64,000 nt of DNA, taken from NCBI GenBank assembly GCA_964370965.1, contig CAYJLW010000012.1, positions 1-64,000 of the forward strand, written 5' to 3'. Numbering within the stretch: position 1 is the stretch's first letter; the number at the start of each line of letters is the position of its first letter. The stretch comes from CAYJLW01 sp964370965 (lineage in GTDB: Bacteria > Actinomycetota > Acidimicrobiia > UBA2766). The translations under genes and the position numbers were made by a program. The notes under the pieces are model-generated. The model saw nothing but the letters and a program-made list of their open reading frames with translations, did not search any database and was not told the DNA's origin. Below, piece by piece: positions 8,363-17,527 of this stretch.

Positions 8363-9319
8363 GTGACACAGACGCAGGCGCGCACGAGCGTCGTAAGCAT
8401 GCGCGAGCTACTCGAGGCGGGCGTCCACTTCGGGCACCAGACCCGTCGGTGGAACCCGAAGATGCGCCGCTTCATCTTCGGTGAGCGCAACGGCATCTAC
8501 GTCATCGATCTCCGCGAGACGATGAAGGCCATCGAGGCCACCTACACCTACGTGCGCGACCTCGTCGCCGACGGCGGCACGATCATGTTCGTGTCCACCA
8601 AGCGCCAGATGATGGAGGCCATCGAGGCCGCCGCGGAGCGCTGTGCCATGCCGTACGTCAACTTCCGCTGGCTGGGCGGCATGCTCACGAACTTCCAGAC
8701 GATCCACTCCCGCATCAGCTATCTCAGGGAGCTCGAGACGATGGAGGAGGACGGTTCCATGGCCGCCCTCCCGAAGAAGGAGGCGCTCATGCTGCGGCGC
8801 GACCGCGCCAAGCTGGAGCGCAACCTCGGCGGCATGAAGATCATCGACCGCGTCCCGGACGCCATCTTCGTCATCGACACCCGCAAGGAGCACATCGCCG
8901 TGACCGAGGCCCGCAAGAAGGGCGTCACGATCGTGGCCACACTCGACACGAACTGCGATCCGGACGAGGTCGATTTCGGGATTCCGGCCAACGACGACGC
9001 CATCCGCGCCGGCGTGCTCATGGCGCGCATCATCGCCGACGCCGTGGAGGAGGGCCGCCTCCTCGGGGTCGGCCGCCCGCGGGTCGTGTCTCGCGAGGAG
9101 CCCAGGGGACCGGACCCCGAGCGCGAGGCGGAGCGGCGCCGCGCAGAGCGCGATGCCGCCCGCTACGAGGAGCAGCGCCTCAAGGCCGAGGCGGCCGAGG
9201 CGGCGTCCGCCCAGGAGATCCTCGCCCACGCCGTGGCCGAGCCCGTCGAGCCCGTCGAGGTCGTCGAGGTCGTCGAGAGCCCCGAGCCACCCGAGGCCAA
9301 GGCCTCTGAACCGCTTTGA
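8363..9319 (+). CDS. rpsB: 30S ribosomal protein S2 with acidic C-terminal extension
   Basis: 318 residues, GTG start with AGGAGG eight bases upstream. Canonical S2 core: LLEAGVHFGHQTRRWNPKM at the N-terminus, LGGMLTN and the VIDTRKEHIAVTEARK segment. S2 normally ends near residue 240; about 75 further residues here are Glu/Arg-rich and finish with an EPVEPVEVVEVVE low-complexity stretch. First gene of rpsB-tsf-pyrH-frr, 46 bases ahead of tsf. Confidence 0.97.
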   Translation: MTQTQARTSVVSMRELLEAGVHFGHQTRRWNPKMRRFIFGERNGIYVIDLRETMKAIEATYTYVRDLVADGGTIMFVSTKRQMMEAIEAAAERCAMPYVNFRWLGGMLTNFQTIHSRISYLRELETMEEDGSMAALPKKEALMLRRDRAKLERNLGGMKIIDRVPDAIFVIDTRKEHIAVTEARKKGVTIVATLDTNCDPDEVDFGIPANDDAIRAGVLMARIIADAVEEGRLLGVGRPRVVSREEPRGPDPEREAERRRAERDAARYEEQRLKAEAAEAASAQEILAHAVAEPVEPVEVVEVVESPEPPEAKASEPL

Positions 9320-9365
9320 ACGGCTTTGAACAGCTCTGAGTAGGCCGGGAGAGAAGGAGCAGCCG

Positions 9366-10217
9366 ATGGCGATCACCGCCGCCGAGGTGAAGGCCCTGCG
9401 CGAGAGCACCGGCGCAGGGATGATGGACTGCAAGAAGGCGCTCGAGGCCGCCGGTGGCGACATGGACGCGGCCAAGAAGGTTCTGCGGGAGAGAGGCCTC
9501 GCCGACGTGGACAAGCGTGCCGGACGATCCGCATCCGAGGGGCTCGTGGAGGCCGTCCTGGCGCCTGACGGCACCGCGGGCGTCCTTGTCGAGGTCGGAT
9601 GCGAGACGGACTTCGTCGCCAAAGGGGAGCGATTCGGCCGGCTCGCGAAGGATGTCGCCGAGGCGCTCTTTGGCGCCGCCACGGCCGAGCCCGCCGGTGA
9701 GGTGGCCGTCGAGGTCGAGCGGCTCCTGGAGGACGCCGCCGTGGAACTGCGCGAGAAGCTCGAGTTCCGCCGAGGCGCTTACTTCGCCACCACCGGCGGC
9801 GTCGTGGACGCCTACCTGCACCGGACGGGCGGCTGGGCCAAGAAGGGCGTCCTCATCCAGATCGACGGCGACGCCGACAGCGATTCCCTGAGCGAGGCGG
9901 CCCACGAGATCGCCCTCCACATCCAGTTCGCCCGCCCCGACGCTGTCACGCGCTCCGAGATCCCCGAGGACGTGGTCGACACAGAGCGTGACGTCGCCGC
10001 GGCGAAGGCCCGCAACGAGGGCAAGAGCGAGGAGATCGTCCCCAAGATCGTCGAGGGCGCCGTCAAGAAGATGTACAAGCAGCGCGTACTTGCCGAGCAG
10101 CCCTTCGTCAAGGACGACAAGAAGAGCGTGTCGCAGTGGCTGGAGCAGGCCACGGGTGGGCGGGGCACCGTCGCGCGGTTCGCCCGCTTCGAGATCGGGG
10201 AGGCCCAGGAGACGTGA
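9366..10217 (+). CDS. tsf: Elongation factor Ts
   Basis: 283 residues, ATG with GAAGGAG upstream. Guanine-nucleotide exchange factor for EF-Tu. The UBA-like N-terminal domain has the signature LRESTGAGMMDCKKAL, followed by VEVGCETDFVAK and the dimerisation domain. Length and order are normal. Follows rpsB and precedes pyrH. Confidence 0.97.
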   Translation: MAITAAEVKALRESTGAGMMDCKKALEAAGGDMDAAKKVLRERGLADVDKRAGRSASEGLVEAVLAPDGTAGVLVEVGCETDFVAKGERFGRLAKDVAEALFGAATAEPAGEVAVEVERLLEDAAVELREKLEFRRGAYFATTGGVVDAYLHRTGGWAKKGVLIQIDGDADSDSLSEAAHEIALHIQFARPDAVTRSEIPEDVVDTERDVAAAKARNEGKSEEIVPKIVEGAVKKMYKQRVLAEQPFVKDDKKSVSQWLEQATGGRGTVARFARFEIGEAQET

Positions 10218-10233
10218 GTGCGGCAGGCCGCTC

Positions 10234-11043
10234 GTGAGCGACGCCCCGTCTGAGGCGACGAGCCTGGAGGATCTTCCCGCCCCGCTCGTGGATCCCGACG
10301 ATCCGCCTCGCTGGCGACGGATCCTCCTGAAGCTGTCCGGGGAGGCGTTCGCCGCGCCCAGTGTCGGCCGCGGCATCGATCCTGCCGTCGTCGCGTCCTA
10401 CGCCGCCCAGCTTGCCGAGCTCCACGCCCGGGGCGTCCAGGTGGCCTGTGTGGTGGGCGGCGGGAACTTCTGGCGGGGCCTCTCCGACGCCGCCGCCGGC
10501 ATGGACCGGGCGACGGCGGACAACATGGGGATGCTCGCCACGGTCATCAACGCCCTCGCCCTCCAGGACGCCCTCGAGCGCCAGGGGATTCCGAGCCGTG
10601 TGCAGTCTGCCATCACCGTCCAACAGGTGGCCGAACCCTTCATCCGCCGGCGGGCGATGCGACATCTCGAGCTCGGTCGCGTCGTGATCTTCGCCGGGGG
10701 GACCGGGAACCCGTTCTTCACGACCGACACCACGGCGGCCCTGAGGGCGGCGGAGATCGGCGCGGACGTGATCCTCAAGGCGACCGACGTGGACGGCGTC
10801 TACAGCGCGGACCCGAAGCGCGATCCCACCGCCACCCGTCTGGACGCCGTCACCTTCAACGACGTCTTGCGGCGTAACCTCAGGGTGATGGATGCCGCAG
10901 CGATCGCCCTGTGTCGCGACAACAGCCTGCCCATTGTCGTGTTCGATCTCCTCACCGAGGGGAACATCAGGCGGGTCGTGTGGGGCGAACCGATCGGGAC
11001 CGTCGTGCACGACGGGGGAGAAGCGGGGGGAGAAACGACGTGA
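10234..11043 (+). CDS. pyrH: UMP kinase
   Basis: 269 residues from the GTG at 10234. Phosphorylates UMP to UDP in pyrimidine nucleotide synthesis. Amino-acid-kinase fold with LLKLSGEAF at the phosphate loop, GGGNFWRG, DNMGMLATVINALAL, GGTGNPFFTTD and KATDVDGVY. About 25 residues precede the usual N-terminus; they contain no internal ATG, so the GTG start is the best choice. The stop overlaps frr. Confidence 0.95.
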   Translation: MSDAPSEATSLEDLPAPLVDPDDPPRWRRILLKLSGEAFAAPSVGRGIDPAVVASYAAQLAELHARGVQVACVVGGGNFWRGLSDAAAGMDRATADNMGMLATVINALALQDALERQGIPSRVQSAITVQQVAEPFIRRRAMRHLELGRVVIFAGGTGNPFFTTDTTAALRAAEIGADVILKATDVDGVYSADPKRDPTATRLDAVTFNDVLRRNLRVMDAAAIALCRDNSLPIVVFDLLTEGNIRRVVWGEPIGTVVHDGGEAGGETT

Positions 11044-11597
11044 TCGCCGACATCCTGCACCAGACCGGGGAGAAGATGAAGAAGGCCTTGGCGGTCACCC
11101 AGGAGGAGTTCTCCGGTGTCCGCACCGGCCGGGCGTCCCCAGCGCTCGTGGAGCGTCTCAAGGTCGACTACTACGGCACCGAGACCCCACTGCAACAGCT
11201 CGCCACGTTCAGCGTGCCCGAGCCCCAGTTGCTCGTCGTCAACGTCTTCGACCGCAACGCGGTCTCCTCGGTCGAGAAGGCGATCCGTAACTCCGACCTG
11301 GGCCTGAACCCTTCCTCTGACGGCAGCATCGTCCGCCTCAGCTTCCCCACGCTGACGGGCGAACGCCGCAAGGACCTCGTGAAGCTGGTGCGCCACAAGG
11401 CCGAGGACGGCCGCGTGGCGGTGCGCAACCTGCGTCGCGGCGCCAAGAGCCAGCTCGAGCACCTCGAGCACGACCACGAGATCTCCGAAGACGACCTCCG
11501 CAGGGCGGAGAAGGAGTTGCAGCAGCTCACCGACCGCTGCGTCGGCGAGATCGACACGATGCTCAAGCACAAAGAGCAGGAGTTGCTCGAGGACTGA
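11040..11597 (+). CDS. frr: Ribosome recycling factor
   Basis: 185 residues, the standard length, from the GTG at 11040 (GTGA overlap with pyrH; GGGGGGAG just upstream). Splits post-termination ribosomes with EF-G. Typical motifs include GVRTGRASPALVE near the N-terminus, LNPSSDGSIVRL and PTLTGERRKDLVK in the second domain. Confidence 0.97.
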   Translation: MIADILHQTGEKMKKALAVTQEEFSGVRTGRASPALVERLKVDYYGTETPLQQLATFSVPEPQLLVVNVFDRNAVSSVEKAIRNSDLGLNPSSDGSIVRLSFPTLTGERRKDLVKLVRHKAEDGRVAVRNLRRGAKSQLEHLEHDHEISEDDLRRAEKELQQLTDRCVGEIDTMLKHKEQELLED

Positions 11598-11599
11598 CG

Positions 11600-13192
11600 A
11601 TGGATGACTCCCGGCCCGGGCAGGAAACCCCCGGCGGGGGGAATGAGCACCTGCGCATCCTGTCCGCCGACGACAGCGGCGGGGAAGACGCAGCGGGTGA
11701 TGCCCCGCCCCGCGGCGCTGAACCGCCCGAAGGGGAGCCCCCCACCGGCGACGACCAGAGCGCGGCGACGCCGGTCCCTGCCGTGGACGCCTCCCAGGGC
11801 CGGACCCCGCACGACCATGAGCCCACGGACCCTGGTCTCCCGGCGATGGCGCCCGCCGCCGGGGCTCCTGGCCCGCGGGACGACTTCACCCGGGGCCCGA
11901 CCGGGGACCCACCCGCAGAGGAACCGTCTGCACCGCAGTTCCCGCCCCTCCCTCCGCCCGCCGCGTCCTCTGACGCCTCCACCGGCCTGGCGGAAGACGC
12001 GCGCCCTCTCCCCCCGCAGATGCCGCCGCCCCCGCCGGTGGTGCGCTCGGGCGGCGTCCGCATCATCGACGCCGACGGCAACGACATCACCGGGGCGGGC
12101 GCTGACGCCGCCGAGACGACCGTGCCCACGTCCACGTTCAAGGCCCCGCCCGAGCCCGGGGTCATCCGGGTCTCGGCGGACTCCGAGGCGCCCGGCGCCC
12201 CGGAACCGCCAGCGGAGGCCGGTCGCAGGTCCGGACGCGCGCGCCTGCGCCGCCGGGGGGGCGTCGCCGAGGCGGAGGTCGTCGGGGCGGGCGCTCCCGA
12301 AGCCGCCGCCGTCGCGGAAGAAGTGGCGGAGGTCGAAGACGACGGGGGCGGCGGGGAGGACGGGGAGGTCCGGCCGCAAGCAGCGGTCAAGGTGCTCACC
12401 GGCTTGGCGTTCGGGGTCGTCGTGTTCGTGCTCATGCGCGTGTTCGGCCGGCCGGCACTCGCCGGCCTCGGAGTGGTGCTGGTCACCCTCTGCGCCTACG
12501 AGTACTACGCGGTCCTCGCCAAGCACGGGGCGCGGCCGGCCCTTGTCATCGGTGTCGTCGCCATTCCGGCCATCATGCTCCTCGCCTACCTCAAGGGCGT
12601 CGAACCGGCCGCCATCGTCCTCATCGCGTCTCTCGTCGCCACCGGGGTCTGGTTCGCAGGGACCCTGGACACGCACGAACCGCCCGTCCCGGCCGCTGCC
12701 ACCATCGTCGGTCTCGTGCACATGGGAGTGGGCGGCATCGCCTGGTCTCTCATCCTGGTCCTCCCCCACGGCTTCGCGATCGGGGTCGTCTTCCTGGTCA
12801 TGTGCGTCACGCAGGACGTCGCCGCGTACGCCGTCGGATCGACTCTGGGGCGGCGGCCGCTCGCTCCCAGCCTGAGCCCGCACAAGAGCGTCGAGGGATT
12901 CGTCGGCGGCACATTGGGCACGTTCGCGGTCGCCGGCGCCACGATCCTCATGGAGCGCTGGCACCACGTTGCATTCCTCGGGGAACCGAGGAACGTCCTC
13001 GTGCTCGGCGCCGTCGTCGCCGTCGTCGCCCCCCTCGGAGACCTCGCCGAGTCCCTCATCAAGCGGACGCTGGGCATCAAGGACTTCGGGGCGCTTCTGC
13101 CCGGCCACGGCGGGATGTTCGACCGTTTCGACGCCATCCTGCTCGCTCTTCCGGCGGCCTGGATCACGCTCATGCTCCTCGGGGCGTCGTGA
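11600..13192 (+). CDS. cdsA: Phosphatidate cytidylyltransferase with long disordered N-terminal extension
   Basis: 530 residues, ATG 2 bases after frr. Makes CDP-diacylglycerol from phosphatidate and CTP, the precursor for PgsA-type enzymes. The membrane part runs from about residue 263 to the end with about eight hydrophobic segments and the CDS signature near the C-terminus (SLIKRTLGIKDFG then PGHGGMFDRFD). The first 260 residues are Pro/Ala/Glu-rich low complexity and roughly double the protein. Such extensions occur in actinobacterial CdsA but this one is long. GTGA overlap with dxr. Confidence 0.92.
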   Translation: MDDSRPGQETPGGGNEHLRILSADDSGGEDAAGDAPPRGAEPPEGEPPTGDDQSAATPVPAVDASQGRTPHDHEPTDPGLPAMAPAAGAPGPRDDFTRGPTGDPPAEEPSAPQFPPLPPPAASSDASTGLAEDARPLPPQMPPPPPVVRSGGVRIIDADGNDITGAGADAAETTVPTSTFKAPPEPGVIRVSADSEAPGAPEPPAEAGRRSGRARLRRRGGVAEAEVVGAGAPEAAAVAEEVAEVEDDGGGGEDGEVRPQAAVKVLTGLAFGVVVFVLMRVFGRPALAGLGVVLVTLCAYEYYAVLAKHGARPALVIGVVAIPAIMLLAYLKGVEPAAIVLIASLVATGVWFAGTLDTHEPPVPAAATIVGLVHMGVGGIAWSLILVLPHGFAIGVVFLVMCVTQDVAAYAVGSTLGRRPLAPSLSPHKSVEGFVGGTLGTFAVAGATILMERWHHVAFLGEPRNVLVLGAVVAVVAPLGDLAESLIKRTLGIKDFGALLPGHGGMFDRFDAILLALPAAWITLMLLGAS

Positions 13193-14337
13193 CCCGACGG
13201 CGGGTCGTCGTCCTCGGCTCCACAGGATCCATCGGCACCCAGACCCTCGACGTCTGTCGAGCGGTCCCGGAACGCTTCGATGTCGTCGGCCTCGCTGTGC
13301 GCTCGAGCACGGTGGCGCTGTGCGTCCAAGCCGCCGAGTTCCAGCCCCGGGCCGTGTGCGTGGTCGGCGGCTCTCTCCCCGGCGAGGGCGACCTCCCCGT
13401 GGGCACGCGCGTCCTCGCGGGCGACGACGGCCTCGAGGCTCTCGCCGGCGAGGTGGAGGCCGACGTCGTCGTGAATGCCGTTGTGGGTGCCGTCGGCCTC
13501 CGGGCCACCGTGGCCGCGCTCGACGCCGGCCGCGACGTGGCGCTGGCCAACAAGGAGACGCTCGTGGCGGGCGGGCCCCTCGTGCTGGACGCGCGGGAGG
13601 CGGGTGGAGGGCGCATCATTCCAGTCGACTCCGAGCACGCCGCCTCCGCGCAACTCCTCGCCGGAGAGGATCCCGACACCGTGGCGCGCCTCGTCCTCAC
13701 GGCTTCCGGGGGTCCCTTCCGGGGCCGCCCCCGGGAGGACCTCGCCACGGTCACGGTGGAGGAAGCCCTCAGGCATCCCACATGGCAGATGGGGGCGAAG
13801 ATCACGATCGACTCCGCCACGCTGATGAACAAGGGGCTCGAGGTGATCGAGGCGCACTTCCTCTTCGGCCTCGGCTTCGACCGCATCGGCGTCGTGGTCC
13901 ACCCGCAGTCCGTCGTGCACGCCATCCTGGAGTTGCGCGACGGCTCCGCCAAGGCGCAACTCGCCCTCGCGGACATGCGCCAGCCGATCGGTTGGGCTCT
14001 GGCCTGGCCGGAACGACTCGACGTCCCTTACGGGGCCGTGGACTGGACAGGGCTTGCGCCGTTAACGTTCGAGGCCCCCGACACAGCGGCCTTCCCCGCC
14101 CTCGACCTCGCCTACGCCGCCGGCCGGGCGGGCGGCACGGCGCCCGCCGTCCTCAACGCGGCGAACGAGGAGGCCGTGGAAGCGTTCCTCGCCGGGCGCT
14201 GCGGCTTCCTCGACGTCTCCCGGGTGGCCGAGGCGGTCCTGGGCGGACACGTCCCCCGGGAGCCGGGGTCCGTGTCCGACGTCGTGGCCGCGGACGCCGA
14301 GGCACGCTCCCGGGCCCGGGAACTGCTGGCAGGCTGA
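13189..14337 (+). CDS. dxr: 1-deoxy-D-xylulose 5-phosphate reductoisomerase
   Basis: 382 residues, GTG start inside the cdsA stop. Second step of the MEP isoprenoid pathway (DXP to MEP, NADPH). N-terminal nucleotide motif GSTGSIGTQTLDV, ALANKETLVAGG, the metal/substrate segment PVDSEHAA, and the ATWQMGAKITIDSATLMNKG-type catalytic stretch (here HPTWQMGAKITIDSATLMNK) are all present. Works with ispG two genes downstream. Confidence 0.96.
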   Translation: MTRRRVVVLGSTGSIGTQTLDVCRAVPERFDVVGLAVRSSTVALCVQAAEFQPRAVCVVGGSLPGEGDLPVGTRVLAGDDGLEALAGEVEADVVVNAVVGAVGLRATVAALDAGRDVALANKETLVAGGPLVLDAREAGGGRIIPVDSEHAASAQLLAGEDPDTVARLVLTASGGPFRGRPREDLATVTVEEALRHPTWQMGAKITIDSATLMNKGLEVIEAHFLFGLGFDRIGVVVHPQSVVHAILELRDGSAKAQLALADMRQPIGWALAWPERLDVPYGAVDWTGLAPLTFEAPDTAAFPALDLAYAAGRAGGTAPAVLNAANEEAVEAFLAGRCGFLDVSRVAEAVLGGHVPREPGSVSDVVAADAEARSRARELLAG

Positions 14338-14428
14338 GGCCGAACGGCGCAGGGCGCTTTGGGGGACGAGCGTCGCCGGGGCCCGAGTACGGTTGCAGGA
14401 CCTCCCATTGCGCGCCGAGAGAAGAAGG

Positions 14429-15694
14429 ATGACTCAGCCCTACCAACTCATGGATCCGGTGCCGGGCGCAGAGCCCGGCCCGGGCGCGGACAGGGACGGG
14501 CCTCACCGGAGCGGCCTCTGGGCGACGCTGGCGGGCACCGTGGCGCTCCTCGCCGTCGTGGGGGTGTTCTGGCCGACCGCCCTCAAGGGCATCCTGCTGC
14601 TGTTCCTCGTCATCATCGTGCCCATGGTGCTGTTCCACGAATGGGGCCACTATGTCACAGCGAGGCGCTTCGGGATGAGCGTGCGGGAGTTCTTCCTGGG
14701 TTTCGGCCCCCGTCTCTGGTCGTTCCGTCGTGGCGAGACGGAGTACGGAATCAAGGCTCTCTTCCCCCTCGGGGGCTACGTCAAGATCGTGGGCTTCGGC
14801 GTGGACGAGGACGTCCGCCCCGAAGAAGTCGGCCGCACGTTCCGAGACAAGCCCGCCTGGCAGCGGGCGATCGTTCTCGTCGCCGGGTCCACGACGCACT
14901 TCGTCACCGCACTCGTGCTCATGTTCGTGGTTCTCGTCGCGGTGGGGGTCCCGGCGCCGGCCACGACTCTCGGGGCCGTCGAGAAGGGCAGCGCCGCTGA
15001 GGACGTGGGCCTGCGTGCCGGCGATCGTCTCGTGTCCGTCGCAGGCGTCTCCGTGCGCACCTGGGACGACGCCCAGGACGCCCTCCGGGCCCGCCCGGGC
15101 CAGGATGTCGTGGTCCGCTTCGAGCGTGGCGGGCGGGTGCGGGAGGTGACCGCCCACCTGGGCTCCGTCGAGAGCGAGGGTCGCCGGATCGGCCGGCTCG
15201 GGGTCGTGCCCGGCGAGCGCTACGAGCGCGTCTCGCCGTTGCGAGCTGTGCCGGAGACGTTCGCCCGCTTCGGAGACGCCGTCACATTCTTCGTCGGGGC
15301 CTTGGCCAAAACGTTCTCCCCCTCGAACCTCCGCTGTCTGGCCGAGCAGGTCACCGGCGGGAGGTGCCGCACGGACTACAGGTTCTCCTCGCCGGTCGGG
15401 ATCGCGTCGGCCGCGGAGCAGAGCGCCAGCCGGGGCATCTTCACCTTCCTCTGGCTCGTCATCAGCATCAACGTGTTCGTGGGCTTCTTCAACCTCCTGC
15501 CCCTGCTGCCCCTCGACGGGGGACATCTCTTCGTGCTCGCCCTCGAGACGGTCGCCACGAAGATCCGTCGCCGGCCGGTGCGCATCGACGAACGGGTGCT
15601 GCTGCCCTTCGCCATCGGGTTCCTCGGTCTCATGCTGATGCTGTTCTTCAGCGCGGTGTACCTGGACATCACCAGTCCTGTGAAGCTCCGGTGA
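14429..15694 (+). CDS. rseP: Site-2 protease family RseP/RIP metalloprotease
   Basis: 421 residues from the ATG at 14429 (GAGAAGAAGG directly upstream). Intramembrane zinc protease. About 30 non-conserved residues, then a transmembrane segment with HEWGH near residue 70, a PDZ domain at about 180-260 (GSAAEDVGLRAGDRLVSVAG), and the second active-site motif LLPLDGGH near residue 363. In actinobacteria Rip1-type proteases cleave anti-sigma factors. Position between dxr and ispG is conserved. GTGA overlap with ispG. Confidence 0.92.
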   Translation: MTQPYQLMDPVPGAEPGPGADRDGPHRSGLWATLAGTVALLAVVGVFWPTALKGILLLFLVIIVPMVLFHEWGHYVTARRFGMSVREFFLGFGPRLWSFRRGETEYGIKALFPLGGYVKIVGFGVDEDVRPEEVGRTFRDKPAWQRAIVLVAGSTTHFVTALVLMFVVLVAVGVPAPATTLGAVEKGSAAEDVGLRAGDRLVSVAGVSVRTWDDAQDALRARPGQDVVVRFERGGRVREVTAHLGSVESEGRRIGRLGVVPGERYERVSPLRAVPETFARFGDAVTFFVGALAKTFSPSNLRCLAEQVTGGRCRTDYRFSSPVGIASAAEQSASRGIFTFLWLVISINVFVGFFNLLPLLPLDGGHLFVLALETVATKIRRRPVRIDERVLLPFAIGFLGLMLMLFFSAVYLDITSPVKLR

Positions 15695-16899
15695 CCGGGC
15701 GACGCCCGACGCGGGCAGTGCAGGTGCGCGATCTCGGTATCGGCGGCGGTGCGCCGGTGTCCGTGCAGTCGATGACGACCACGAAGACCGCGGACGCCGA
15801 GGCCACGATCGCCCAGGTGTACGCACTCGCCGGCGCCGGCGCCGACGTCGTGCGCATCACCTGCGACGACGAGGACGCCGCCGCGGCCCTCGCCCACGTC
15901 GTGCCCCGCAGCCCCGTGCCCATCGTGGCCGACGTCCACTTCCAGTACCGCCTCGCTCTCGCCGCCCTCGAGGCGGGCGTGCACAAGATCCGCCTCAACC
16001 CGGGCAACATACGCAACCCCGCGCACGTCAAGGCAGTCGCCCGGGAGGCGAACGACCGCGGAGTGCCCATCCGGGTGGGGGTGAACGCCGGGAGCCTCGA
16101 CAAGGACATCCTCGCCAGGCACGGCGACGCCACCCCGGAGGCCCTCGTGGAATCCGCCGAGAAGGAGATCGCCTACCTGCACGACGTCGACTTTCACGAC
16201 ATCGTGATCTCGCTCAAGGCTTCGAACGTCCCGCTCATGGTGGAGTCCTACCGGCTCATGGCGGAGCGGACCGACCACCCGCTGCATCTGGGGGTCACCG
16301 AGGCGGGCCCCCTCCCCGGCGGGCTCGTGAAGGGCTCCGCGGGGATCGGCACGCTCCTGCTAGAGGGGATCGGCGACACGATCCGCTACAGCCTCACCGC
16401 TGATCCGGTCGAGGAGGCCCGGGCGGGCAAGATCCTGCTGGAGGCTCTGGGTCTGCGTGAGCGCCGGGGCCTGGACCTGATCGCCTGCCCCTCCTGCGGC
16501 CGGGCCGAGGTGGACGTCATCTCCCTCGCCGACGAGGCGCAGCGCCGCCTCACCGAGCGGGGCATCCCGTACCAGGTCGCGGTGATGGGCTGTGTCGTGA
16601 ACGGCCCGGGCGAGGCCCGGGGGGCCGACCTGGGTGTTGCCGCCGGCAAGGAGAAGGGCCACCTGTTCATCAGGGGCCGGGTCGTGCGCGTCGTGCCCGA
16701 GGCCGAGATCGTGGACGCCCTCGTGGAGGAGGCCGAGCGCCTCGTCGCCGAAGGCTTCGAGGCGCGCCTCGGGGCCGCGGACGCTGCCGCCGAGGAGAGC
16801 GCCGAGGCACTCCGCAGCGACCGCCTGGCCACCGATGTCGACCCCAACCACACCGCTGTCCACGCCGCCCGGGCGAGAGAGATCGCCCACGGGGCCTGA
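15691..16899 (+). CDS. ispG: 4-hydroxy-3-methylbut-2-en-1-yl diphosphate synthase (IspG/GcpE)
   Basis: 402 residues, GTG start. Converts MEcPP to HMBPP with a [4Fe-4S] cluster. TIM-barrel N-terminus (VSVQSMTTTKTAD, VADVHFQYRLALAALE, KIRLNPGNI) and C-terminal cluster domain with CPSCGRAEVD near residue 267 and GCVVNGPGEARGADLG near 300, giving the three cluster cysteines and the cluster-binding Glu. Normal length. No proS follows, although it does in several actinobacteria. Confidence 0.96.
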   Translation: MTGRRPTRAVQVRDLGIGGGAPVSVQSMTTTKTADAEATIAQVYALAGAGADVVRITCDDEDAAAALAHVVPRSPVPIVADVHFQYRLALAALEAGVHKIRLNPGNIRNPAHVKAVAREANDRGVPIRVGVNAGSLDKDILARHGDATPEALVESAEKEIAYLHDVDFHDIVISLKASNVPLMVESYRLMAERTDHPLHLGVTEAGPLPGGLVKGSAGIGTLLLEGIGDTIRYSLTADPVEEARAGKILLEALGLRERRGLDLIACPSCGRAEVDVISLADEAQRRLTERGIPYQVAVMGCVVNGPGEARGADLGVAAGKEKGHLFIRGRVVRVVPEAEIVDALVEEAERLVAEGFEARLGAADAAAEESAEALRSDRLATDVDPNHTAVHAARAREIAHGA

Positions 16900-16942
16900 G
16901 CGCGGGTCGGAGTCCGGTCCCCCCCCTGAGTGAGGAGCGTGC

Positions 16943-16948
16943 TACGAT
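16943..16948 (+). promoter_or_regulatory. Candidate -10 (TACGAT) for the rimP-nusA-infB operon
   Basis: TACGAT lies between ispG and the terminator hairpin at 16992, without a recognisable -35. If used, the transcript would start near 16955 and meet the hairpin before rimP. Confidence 0.35.
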
Positions 16949-16991
16949 CGCCCGGTTCGTATTGTGCGTGTGGCGTCAGCTGCAGTGGTGC

Positions 16992-17018
16992 AACGTGGGC
17001 CCGCCGCCCACGTTTTTT
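16992..17018 (+). terminator. Intrinsic terminator/attenuator in the rimP leader
   Basis: Perfect 9-bp stem AACGTGGGC (16992-17000) with GCCCACGTT (17006-17014), loop CCGCC, running into TTTTTT at 17013-17018: the only classic rho-independent terminator in the window. It sits 18 bases before the rimP start and overlaps nothing coding, so it either ends ispG transcripts or attenuates the rimP operon. Confidence 0.8.
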
Positions 17019-17035
17019 CTTGTGAGGAGAGTTGC

Positions 17036-17527
17036 GTGGAGGTCCCAGACCGGGTCCGCCGGACTGCGGTTCGCGCGCTCGATGGCACTCCCTACGAGGT
17101 GCTCGATGTCGATGTGAGCACCAAGGGTCCGCGGCGTGTGGTACGTGTCACCGTCGACCGCCCCGGCGGCGTCACGGTCGACGACTGCGCCGCCGCCTCC
17201 GAGGCCGTCTCGGCCGCTCTCGACGTCGACGTCCCCATGGAGGGTCCCTACCGCCTCGAGGTGGAGTCCCCCGGAGTGGAGCGGCCGCTGCGGCGTCCCG
17301 AGGACTTCCGCTGGGCCCTCGGGCGTCTCGTCCGGGTCCGGGTGGCGGGCGCGGAAGGAGCGGCCGGCACCGTCCAGGGACACCTCCGTCGTGTCTCCGA
17401 CGACACGATCACCCTCACGACGCCCGACGGCGACGCCGACGTACCCCTGGCGGAGGTCGTGAAGGCCCGCACCGTGCTCGAGTGGGGTGCGGGGAGGCCG
17501 GCACCGAGGGGAAGGAAGACGGCGTGA
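17036..17527 (+). CDS. rimP: Ribosome maturation factor RimP
   Basis: 163 residues from the GTG at 17036, with GAGGAG about 8 bases upstream. Needed for 30S maturation. RimP N-domain with EVLDVDVSTKGPRRVVRVTVD, VSAALDVD, and the hallmark YRLEVESPGVERPL, then a small SH3-like C-domain. Opens rimP-nusA-ylxR-infB directly after the leader terminator; GTGA overlap with nusA. Confidence 0.94.
   Translation: MEVPDRVRRTAVRALDGTPYEVLDVDVSTKGPRRVVRVTVDRPGGVTVDDCAAASEAVSAALDVDVPMEGPYRLEVESPGVERPLRRPEDFRWALGRLVRVRVAGAEGAAGTVQGHLRRVSDDTITLTTPDGDADVPLAEVVKARTVLEWGAGRPAPRGRKTA

Noticed and set aside
16951..16991. tRNA gene between ispG and rimP
   Set aside because: A GGTTCG-like piece is present but no cloverleaf arms or acceptor stem can be formed.
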